In this document: piece by piece, positions 38,501-50,500 of the stretch
Position numbering within the stretch: the first letter of the stretch is position 1
Layout: each line of letters starts with the position of its first letter
Source of the DNA: Stomorhina lunata
Taxonomy: Eukaryota; Arthropoda; Insecta; Diptera; Rhiniidae
Length of the DNA stretch: 64,000 bases
Direction: 5' to 3'
NCBI GenBank assembly: GCA_933228675.1
Contig: OW121743.1
Coordinates: 81,853,863-81,917,862 of the forward strand
The notes under the pieces: generated by a model
Databases searched by the model: none
What the model was told of the DNA's origin: nothing
The model's input: only the letters and a program-made list of their open reading frames with translations
Made by a program: the position numbers and the translations under genes

Positions 38501-41500
38501 CAGCGAAATTATTTCATAACTTACATCAAAGTCCACATCTAAGACTATGTCTTAGTCTATGGCTAAGTCCATGTCTTAGTCTTTGTCTAAAAATATGTCT
38601 TAGTCTATGTCTTAGCCTATATCTTAGTCTATATCTTAGTCTATAACTTATTCTATGTCTTAGTCTATGTCTTAGTCTGTATTTTAATCCATGTCTTAGT
38701 TTATGACTTTGTCTTTGTCCAAAGTCTTCTGCTATTTTCTTGCTATTTGTCCCACTATTCGTTTGCCTAAGAATGTTTTCATTTGGATTAAGTTTATTTC
38801 TTCGTTTTTTTCAGCTTTCAATTTCTTTTTTGTGGCTAGATAATCACTTGATAATGGATTTCTTTTTATTTCTTTTCAAAGTAAGGAATTTTTTCTTTTT
38901 GCTTACTTATGATTATTGCTGGATAGTTTTCTTAACTTTTTTCGACTCTTTATAGTTTGATTAGAAAAATTGTGATCTTATCAGTTCATGCAATTTTTCT
39001 AACAAAAAAAATCTTAAACAAAAAAAAATAACTAACATGCAATGTAATTTATAAAATCGTTCTTTTTAACACACAAAAAAAATATTAGAATTAAGAAAAA
39101 ATGTACAGAGTAATCAACTATTCAGCCATAAAATTTTCGAAATGAATTTTATCTAGTAACTGGTTCTTACTAAAGGACAATTTTAGATTATAATGATTTG
39201 AAGTTTCCTTTTTGTTAACATGTTAATGTAGATTTTGAACAATATCAGTTCTTTATCATCTTGTGCCACAATATCCGCAGGTGATGAATTTACCGGAAAC
39301 AGTGCATTATCGACAACTTTGATTCAATAGATGACAGTCAAAGGAGTTAGATAATAAAACATGAAATTTTCTTTTAAAGGAAATTACATTTTTTTTATAA
39401 TTTAAAAAAAAATTATATTTTTACGTGATTCTTTATTTTTAATAATTTTTTAAAAATTTTCTCTTATTTTTCTAAAAATGTATATTTTTTAAAAATGTCC
39501 AATTTTTATAGGAATTTTTTCATTTTTTTTTTTTATTTTTATAGGACATTTTTTTTTAAATGTTAAATTTTTATTGGAGATTTTTCTATTTTTAGAGGAA
39601 ATTTTCCAAAAAAAATTTTTCATTTTTATGGGAAATTTTTCAAACATTTTTTATTTTTATTGAAAATTTTTAAAAAATTTCTATTTTTATGGGAAATTTT
39701 TAAAAAATTTTCTATTTTTATAGGAATTTTTTCAAAAATTTTTTATTTTGATAGGAATTTTTCAAAAATTTCCTATTTTTATAGGAAGTTTTTCAAAAAT
39801 TTTCTATTTTTATATTAAGTTTTTCAAAAATTTTATATTTTTTAGGAAATTTTTAGAAATTTTTTTATTTTTATACGAAATTTTTCAAAAATTTTCTATT
39901 TTTGTAGGAAATTTTTATAGGAAGTTTTTCAAAAATTTTCTATTTTTATAGGAAATTTTTTTTATTTTTATAGGAAATTTTTCAAAAGTTTTCTATTTTT
40001 ATAGGAAGTTTTTCAAAAATTTTCTATTTTTATAGGAAATTTTTGAAAAATTTTCTATTCTTATATTAAATTTTTCAAAAAATTTTTATTTTTATAGGAA
40101 GTTTTTCAAAAATTTTCTATTTTTATCGGAAATTTTTCAAAAATTTTCTACTTTTATAGGAAATTTTTCAAAAATTTTAAGTAAAATTTTCAAAATTGTT
40201 TTATTTTTATAGCAAATTTTTCAAAAATTTTCAATCTTTATAGTAAATTTTTAAAAAAATTTCTGTCTTTTTTAGGAAATTTTTCAAAAGTGATCTATTT
40301 TATTAGAAAACTTTGAAAAAATTCCTTTAAAAATATAAAAATTTTGAAAAATTTACCATAAAAATAGAAAATTTTTGAAAAATTTCCTATAAAAATTAAA
40401 TTTTTTTGAAAAATTCCTATAAATATAGAAAATTTTTGAAAAATTTCCTATAAAAATAGAAAATTTTTGAAAAATTTCCTATAAAAATAGAAAATTTTTG
40501 AAAAATTTCCTAAAAAATAAAAAATTTTTGAAAAATTTCCGATAAAAATAGAAAATTTTTGAAAATTTTCCTATAAAAACAGAAATTTTTTGAAAAATTT
40601 TCAATAAAAATGGAAAATTTTTGACAAATTTCCTATAAAAATAAAAAATGTTTAAAAAATTTCCTATAAAAATAAAAAATTTTTGAAAAAAATAGTAAAC
40701 TTTTGAAAAATTTGCTATAAAAATAAAATTTCCTATAAAAAGGGAAAATTTTTGAAAAATTTCCTATAAAAATGGAAAACTTTTTATAAAAATAGAAAAT
40801 TTTTTATAAAAATAGAAAATTTTTGAAATATTTCCTATAAAAATAGAAAATGTTTGAAAAATTTCCTAAAAAAATAGAAAATTTTTGAAAAATTTCTTAT
40901 GAAAATAGTAAACTTTTGAAAAATTTACTATAAAAATAGTAAATTTTTGAAATTTTTTTTTATAAAAATAGAAAATTTTTGAAAAAGTTCCTATAAAAAT
41001 AGAAAATTTTTGAAAAATTTCCTATAAAATAGAAAATTTTTGAAAAAAATAGTAAACTTTTGAAAAATTTGCTATAAAAATAGTAAATTTTTGAATTTTT
41101 TTTTTTATAAAAATAGAAAATTTTTGAAAAATTTCCTTTAAAAATAGAAAATTTTTGAAAAATTTCCTATAAAAATAGACAATTTTTGAAAAATTTCCTA
41201 TAAAAATAGAAAATTTTTGAAAAGTTTCCTATAAAAATAGAAAATTTTTTAAAAGTTTCCTATAAAAATAGAAGATTTTTGAAAAGTTTTGTATAAAAAT
41301 AAAAAATTTTTGAAAAGTTTCCTATAAAAGTAGAAAATTTTTGAAAAATTTCCTATAAAAATAGAAAATTTTTGAAAAATTTCCTATAAAAATGGAAAAT
41401 TTTTGAAAAATTTCCTATAAAAATAGAAATTTTTTTAAAAATTTGCTATAAAAATAGAAAGTTTTTGAAAAATTTTCTACAAAGATAGAAAATTTTGGAA

Positions 41501-44500
41501 AAGTTTCCTATAAAAATAGAAAATTTTTGTAAAATTTCGTATAAAAATAGAAAATTTTTGAAAAATTTCCTATAAAAATAGAAAATTTTTTAAAAATTAC
41601 CTATAAAAATAGAAAATTTTTGAAAAATTTCCTATAAAAGTTGAAAATTTTTGAAAAATTTCCTTTAAAAATAGAAAATTTTTGAAAAATTTCCTATAAA
41701 AATAGTGAATTTTTGAAAAATTTTCTATAAAACTGGTGAGCTTCTGAAAAATTTTCTTATAAAACTAGTAAATTTTTAAAAAAAATTCTATAAAACTTGT
41801 AAATTTTTGAAAAATTTCCTATAAAAATAAAAAAAATTGGAAAAATTTCATATAAAAACAGAAAATTTTTGAAAAATTTCCTTTAAAAATAGTTTTTTTC
41901 CTTTTTAATTTTATTATATAAAATTTTTCATAAATTTTGCTTGCATGTGTTTCATTTCCGTTAAACCTTCACATAAATTGCAATTTCTCTAATTTCCATT
42001 TCGTTCACCTTTAACGTTAAATTATAATTAATGCGTAACTTGAAGCTATAAAACCTTAATAAGTAACTAAAAGAAAAAAAGGTCGCCACAGTAACATTTT
42101 CTGAGGAAAAAAGCAAAAAACGTTTTATATTAAATTTTCCATATCTTGAGCGTAACAGGCAGCAGCAACAGGAAGTTTTTGCCTCATAGGTGCTCATTAA
42201 AAAATAGAATTTCAAAAAACTCAAATAAACCTTCATTTAATATAATGACTACTTTTGCTGCTAAAGGTAGAAAAAAGTAAAAATCTGCAGTTTTATTTAA
42301 AATATTGAAGTAAACCTCAACTAAAATTTACTTACTGCTGTTCTTTTTCCCTTAGATTTCAAATATTTCTAACATTTTCTTTTTGTTTTTTTTTTTTCTT
42401 TTTCATTTTGTTTGTTATTTTAATTTAATTACAGTTTTGCAGCAAAACGCCAAATGTGAGGAGGTTTTGTTAAAACGGGCACGTCATGTTATTACGGAAA
42501 TTAAGCGAACACTAGAGGCTGCTGATGCATTGAAAAGTCATGATTTTGAAAAGGTAAAAATGAAACATTTCTCCCTTTTATATTTGGAAAAAAAAGAATG
42601 TTGAAAAGAAAATTAAATATTTAATTTGCAAAGTGGCTAAGTGTGCATGACATTAAACATTTTAGGGTGAGAAAAAGAAATTTTAATGATTTCATATTTA
42701 AATGTGAAGAAATTTGTTAAACAAAATTAGAAAATGATTTATGTGTATTCGAAAAAGGTACATAATTATATGTAGTCTTCATTAGTATTAATTAGAAGAA
42801 AAAGGCAAATACACATATATTTTGTTATTTAATTTAATTAAAATGACTTAGTATTCTTTAAAGGTTAAAAGAGTGTAATTAAAAAAAATCACTTAATATA
42901 GATTTTTGAAAAAATCACTCTTTAGAGTAAATTTTAAATATTCCCCTATTTAGTGGAATTTTTGAATAATTCGTTTAGTCTTTGTCAAACGTACAAATTA
43001 TATAGTGCACATTATTTAACATAATTGCTCCTTTGATACCCAAAGAAACCCCTATCCTTTGTAATAATCCTTCACTAACGACTTTAAGTAGAGACAATAA
43101 ATTAGATTAATAGGCCTTTTTATTTAAATAGTTTAACATCACACACATATTTAAGTGATTATTAAAGACTTTCTTTAACAATCACTCTTTGATCCTTGAT
43201 GCACTCAGTTGCATTTACAAAAATAAACGCTTAAAGCTTTCACAGCTTAACGTTATACTTATCGACAGCAAAATGTAAAAACACTTGATATTTAAAGCAA
43301 AAATAATAAATACAGAGAAATTTGTAAGTGTGCGAAAAATATCATTAGCCTGTAATTATATTATACGCTCTAGATATAATGAGGCCACCATCATTATCAT
43401 CATCGACAACATCCTCAGCGCCTTAATAGGCACTATACTCATCATTATTATCGTCATCATCGGCACTTGTATGATAATCCCTAAAAATATGCAATAAAAA
43501 TGTATATTAATGCAATTGCTGGCTGATTACTATAATCAGTAGACAACGATGACTGACTATGACTACGATTATGGCTGGATGGCTGGTTGGTTAGCTGGCA
43601 GACTCAATATGAACATGAAATTTGTTTTTTTTTGTTGGTATTTGTTACCAAAAATATGAAGCCATGATGATATTTGACGTCCATTTTTATTTGGGTATTT
43701 ATCTGAATATTGTATAAATGTTGATATTAGGATTCACCAATAGCATGAGTGCAGATTTCCTCTTTTCATAGTTTTTATTTTCTAACCCATCAATGGAAAT
43801 TCCCATTTAAATGGGTAAATTTTTAGGATTGCAGAGTAAAGCAACAGACACGAATTGTGCCGCCGTTAAAGCAACATCAAACCACCACCAACCATCCAAC
43901 CAATATCATCATCATCATCCTCACCAGCCACTACTATATGGTAATAATAATACGAGTCAAGTGAACTATTATCAAGAACTCAACAGCCATCATTAGCGTA
44001 ATTTTATTTTTTTTTTATTTTCGACGATTCGCGCTTTTTTATTGTGCTCTTTGCGTTATAATATGTATGAGAGTGCTATGCGTTGAGTTTACATAATTTA
44101 GGTAATTCGTGTAATGTGCTGCATCCAGTCCTTTTTGTAGCATACATATGCACAATGGGAAAAAAAATAAGATTTTTTTTTTTATAAAAAAAATTTTTTT
44201 TGATAGTAAATTTTTCAAAAATTTCCTATTTCTATAGGAAATTTTTTAAAAATTTTATATTTTTATAGCAAGTTTTTCAAAAACTATCTATTTTTATAGA
44301 AAATTTTTCAACAATTTTAAATTTTTATAGAAAATTTTTCAAAAATTTTCTATTTTTAAAGAAAATTTTTAAAAAGTAAAATTTTCAAAAATTTTCTATT
44401 TTTATACGAAATTTTTCAAAAATTTTCTATTTCTATAGGAAATTTTTCAAAAATTTTCTATTTTTAAGAAAATTTCTCAAAAATTTGCTATTTTTATAGG

Positions 44501-47500
44501 AAATTTCTCAAAAATTTGCTACTTTGTGGTAAATTTTTGAAAAATTTACCAAAAAGTAGCAATTTGCTATTTTTATGGGAAATTTTTTTATTTTTATAGG
44601 CAATTTTTCAAACTTTTTTTATTTTTCTGGAAAATTTTTCAAATTTTTAATTTTAATATTTTTAGAGAAAATTTTTCTAAAATTTTATATTTAAAAAAAA
44701 AATTAATTTTTCTATTTTTTAAAAATTTTTATATAGGAAATTTTTCAAAAATTTTCGATTTTTATAGAAAAATTTTCTATTTTTATAGGAAATTTTACAA
44801 AAATTTTCTATTTTTATAGGAAACTTTTCAAAAATTTTCTATTTTTATAGGAAATTTTTCAAAAATTTTCTATTTTTATAGGAAATTTTTTTAAAAATTT
44901 ACTATTTTTATAGAAAATTTTTATTTTTCAAAACTTTAGGAAATTTTTTAAAAATTTTATATTTTTTTTTAGGAAATTTTTCAAAAATTTTCTATTTTTA
45001 TAGGAAATTTTTCAAAAATTTTATATTTTTATAGGAAATTTTTCAAAATTTTTCTATTTTTATAGGAAATTTTTCAAAAATTTTCTATTTTTATAGGAAA
45101 TTTTTCAAAAAATTTTTAAAAATTTTATATTTTTTTTTAGGAAATTTTTCAAAAATTTTCTATTTTTATAGGAAATTTTTCAAAAATTTTCTATTTTTAT
45201 AGGAAATTTTTCAAAAATTTTCTATTTTTATAGGAAATTTTTCAAAAATTTTCTATTTTTATAGGAAATTTTTCAAAAATTTTCTATTTTTATAGGAAAT
45301 TTTTCAAAAATTTTCTATTTTTATAGGAAATTTTTCAAAAATTTTCTATTTTTATAGGAAATTTTTCAAAAATTTTCTATTTTTATAGGAAATTTTTCAA
45401 AAATTTTCTATTTTTATAGGAAATTTTTCAAAAATTTTCTATTTCTATAGGAAATTTTTCAAAAATTTTCTATTTCTATAGGAAATTTTTCAAAAATTTT
45501 CTATTTCTATAGGAAATTTTTCAAAAATTTTCTATTTCTATAGGAAATTTTTCAAAAATTTTCTATTTCTATAGGAAATTTTTCAAAAATTTTCTATTTC
45601 TATAGGAAATTTTTCAAAAATTTTATATTTCTATAGGAAATTTTTCAAAATTTTTCTATTTTTATAGGAAATTTTTCAAAAATTTTCTATTTTTATAGGA
45701 AATTTTTCAAAAATTTTCTATTTTTATAGGAAAATTTTCAAAAATTTTCTATTTTTATAGGAAATTTTTCAAAAATTTTCTATTTTTATAGGAAATTTTT
45801 CAAAAATTTTCTATTTTTATAGGAAATTTTTAAAAAATTTTCTATTTTTATAGGAAATTTTTCAAAAATTTTCTATTTTTATAGGAAATATTTCAAAAAT
45901 TTTCTATTTTTATAGGAAATTTTTCAAAAATGTTCTATTTTTATAGGAAATTTTTCAAAAATTTTCTATTTTTATAGGAAATTTTTAAAAAATTTTCTAT
46001 TTTTATAGGAAATTTTTCAAAAATTTTCTATTTTTATAGGAAATTTTTCAAAAATTTTCTATTTTTATAGGAAATTTTTCAAAAATTTTCTATTTTTATA
46101 GGAAATTTTTCAAAAATTTTCTATTTTTATAGGAAAATTTTCAAAAATTTTCTATTGTTATAGGAAATTTTCAAACGTATTTTAGTTTTATAGGAAATTT
46201 AAAAAAATTTACTATTCTTACAGAAAATTTTTCAAAAATTTTCTATTTTTATAGTAAATTTTTCAAAAATTTTCAATTTTTATGGGAAATTTTTCAAAAA
46301 TTTTCTATTTTTGTAGAATATTTTTAAAAAGATTAAAATTTTTATAGGAAATTAAAAAAAAAATCTATTTCTATAAAAAAGTTTAAAAATTTTCCATTTT
46401 TATTTGAAATTTTAAAAAATGTTCTATAAAAATAGAAAATTTTCAAAAATTGTCTATTATTATAGGACATTTTTTGAAAGTTTTCTATTTTTATAGGAAA
46501 TATTTAAACAGGATTTTATATTATAGGAAATTTTTCAGTTCATATAAAAATAAAACAATTTTGAATAATTTTCTATAAAAATAGAAAATTTTTGAAAAAT
46601 TTCCTACAAAAAAAAAACATTTTTGAAAAATTTTTTATAAAAATAGAAAATTTTTGAAAATTTTCCTATAAAAATAGAAAATTCTTGAACAATTTCCTAT
46701 AATAATAAAAATTTTTTGAAAAATTTCCTATAAAAGTAGAAAATTTTTGAAAATTTTTTAAAAAATTTCCTATTAAAATAGAAAATTTTTGAAATTGTCC
46801 TATAAAAATAGAAAACTTTTGATAAGCTTCCTATAAAAATAGAAAATTTTTGAAAAATTTCCTATAAAAATCGAAAATTTTTGAAAAGTTTCCTATAAAA
46901 ACAGAAAATTTTTGAAAAATTTCTTATAAAAGTAGATAATTAAAAAAAAAATTCTATTTGAAGAGGAAATTTTTCAAAATTTAATGTGGGAAATAAAATT
47001 AATTTAAACTTAATTTTTCGCAAAAATCTTTTTTCCCCATAGTGCTTGATTGAGAATAATAGGAAAATCAAATAAAATACTAAAGAAGAAATTTAAAAAT
47101 ATTACACAGCAAAATCATTGAATTTGTTTAACAGCTTAAAATAATTTTCACAGGAGGAGTGCAGAGGCAAAAATTTTGCAAACAAAAAAGAAAAATATAA
47201 TGGCAAAATAGTGTTGCAAAGAAAACAAAAATCTATTCAACTAATTTATGCAACTTTTTTGTATATTTCTATTTTCATCCCTCCACAAGGAGGCACATGC
47301 CAACTTTGAGCCGCATGCAACATTTATTTTCCTAGAACCGATTTTTTTTTTTGTAAAAGGAAAATATTTTATAGTGAAGCCGTTTCCATGTGAGTTTTTA
47401 GTCAACCTCATATGTTTCGTTTTCCATTGCCATGAGTTGAAAGTGGCAGAGGTGATGATAATGGTGCTGGAACGGTGGGAGTGAGTTGAACGTTGATGTC

Positions 47501-50500
47501 GCAATAATGATATTTGTAGAGCAAGGTTCTTCTTTTCTCGTTTTCTGCTGCATATAGATTATTTAATAACAAAAAAGGAGACATTTAACGGGGCATACAT
47601 ATCATATTTATGCAGAGCAAATTATACATATAACAAAAACTATCATTGGGACAAAGAGGACAGTGGTAACAAATACTTAAAGCTTTCTAACATACACAAT
47701 CTTTTTGATATACAAAACTAGGTTTCTTAGAAAATGTCTAAATTCTTTAGCTTTGAAAAATGTAAAAGCTTTTTATAATACAGCTTTTGTATACAAAAGT
47801 TGGCAATACTTAGTTGACGCAGAAAACAATTTTATTAATTTAGTTAAACTCTATATCGTTAGCAAATTATATTTCTTTTATAAAGCTTTTATATACAGTA
47901 TACGACGATGACTCTTTTATACAACAGAAAACCTAAAGTCGACCTATTTCTATATTATATAGATAACAGGTATTCGCATCGGGCCACTGTATTTTTTTTT
48001 CGCATACACAATTGGATGCCACATGGGAGTGGGTGCTTTCACTGGGTATAACATTCAGCTGAAAAATATGCTAAATGTATAGGGAGCAAAGTATAACAAA
48101 AAATGTCGTAATATTTGGATGCCATATATAGAATTCCACTTGCTATTCGCAAGCTAAAGCAACCAACAATGTCGGCGTTAAACTCAACTGCAATCAGCAA
48201 ATTTGATTTATGCATTTAAAGGTTTCATATATGTAAACATTATCCAAAAGCTCTTTTTTTAAATCATTCAATGTAAATTGTATACATACTCCTACACTCC
48301 ACCTCTTTCTGCTCATTCAAAGAGGAAACTATTTGTATTAAGGTATTTTGTAGGACACCAAACGTATGCGCTCAAACGCTTTTAGAGGCTTCAGAGAAGA
48401 GTTTCAAGTCATACAATTTGCAATCGTTGCAGTTTTAACAGTTTTTTTTTTCTTTTTTTGTTGATGCTGTCGTTGTTCGCAATTCTTTTGTAGACAGGCC
48501 TCTTTAAATAAAAACTATCTTTTATTAACGATTTCTTTTTTAGAAATTTTATTCCGAAACCTTTTTTTTCCACAGCTGTCTAGATTGTGTTGAATTTTTT
48601 GAGTTAAATGCCAGCTGGCTGTTTTCTTTTCCATTTGCTATTCATTCATTCATAGATTCAGTCATTGAAAGCCATTGATTCAAAGTACCGAAAAATTAAG
48701 CTAATGATTGCATATGTTCTTTCTTGTAGTTGTTGCTTTTGTTGTTCATAGAAGAGGGTGCAACAATGCGTGCAAGTCTACATAAATAGTAGGGATATTC
48801 AGAAAAATTATAAAACACCACTACTACAACTTTTTTTTGGAAAACTTATAACAGTGTCAAATTTTCTATGGAAAACTTACCACAGTGACAACTTTTCTAT
48901 GGAAAACTTTTTACAGTGAGAACTTTTCTATGGAAAACTTATTACAGTGACAACTTTTTTATGGAAAACTTATTACTATGACAATTTTTCTGTAAAAACT
49001 TATTACAGTGACAACTTTTCTATAAAAAACTTAGTACAGTGACAACTTTTCAATAGAAAACTTATCACAGTGACAACTTTTCTATGGGAAACTTATCACA
49101 GTGACAACTTTTCTATAGAAAACTTTTCTATAGAAAACTTATCACAGTGACAACTTTTCTATAGAAAACTTATCACAGTGACAACTTTTCTATAGAAAAC
49201 TTATCACAGTGACAAATTTTCTACAGAACGCTTATCACAGTAACAACTTTTTTATAGAAAACATATCACAGTGACAAATTTTCTGTAGAAAACTTATCAC
49301 AGTGACAACTTTTCTATAAAAACTTTATCACAGTGACAACTTTTCCATAGAAAAACTTTTCTATAAAAAAACTTATCACAGTGAAAACTTTTCTATAAAA
49401 ATCTTATCACAGTGATATCTTCTTCTAAGAAAACTCATCACAGTGACAACTTTTCTACAGAAAACTTATCACAGTAACAACTTGTCTGTAGAAAACTTAT
49501 CACAGTGTCACCTTTTGTATGGAAAGCTTATAACAGTGTCAACTTTTTTATAGAAAACTTATCACAGTGACAACTTTTCTATAGAAAACTTATCACAGTG
49601 ACAACTATTCTATAGAAAACTTATCACAGTGACAACTATTCTGTAGAAAACTTATCACAGTGACGACTTTTCTATAGAAAACTTATCACAGTGACAACTT
49701 TTCTATAGAAAACTTATCACAGCGACAACTTTTCTATAGAAAACTTATCACAGTGATAAATTTTCTATAAAAATCTTATTACAGTTACAACTTTTCTATG
49801 GGAAACTTATCATAGTGACAACTTATATACAATTTCAACTTTTCTCTAAATAAGTTTTCAGAAACCACCCTATTATTTGAACACCCCTGCCAATCATGTG
49901 TATAAGAAAATCGGAGTATGAATTTTTTGAAATGTTTGCCAAAGCTAAAATGCCGACATTTTTTGTTGCACCGATTTCGTTTTCAAAATATTCTAAGTAA
50001 TTTGTTTAGTTCTCTTTACACAATGGCAAAAGGATTTTTTCGCTTTGTTCTAACTTAAAATCATGGTCGTACAAAAACTCCATTGAAAAGTGTAGGGTTT
50101 TAAAAAAATTATTGCGAATATAAAAACTTAAGGTTTTCAATAGTTAATTGAATTGATTGATTAGAAAAACTTGTATTTTTTTCTTTAAAAGAGAAGAAGC
50201 TTTGAGTATTAAATATTAAAGAGGGAAGAGTTTTCTACAGAAAGTTTTTTATTTATAGGATTTTTTTTTGAAAATTTACTATTTATAAGAAATATTTCGA
50301 AAATTTACTATTTATAGGAAATTTTTCGAAAATTGACTATTTATAGGAAATTTTTCGAAAATTGACTATTTATAGGGAATTTTTCGAAAATTTACTATTT
50401 ATAGGGAATTTTTCGAAAATTGACTATTTATAGGGAATTTTTCGAAAATTGACTATTTATAGGGAATTTTTCTAAAATTGACTATTTATAGGGAATTTTT

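Noticed and set aside
38545..38720. Interstitial telomere repeat
   Set aside because: The unit is 12 bp CTATGTCTTAGT, not TTAGG or a close derivative, and higher flies lack TTAGG telomeres.
47241..47504. Open frames on both strands in intron 6
   Set aside because: The two strands are open over the same bases, with no recognisable domain and no splice context.
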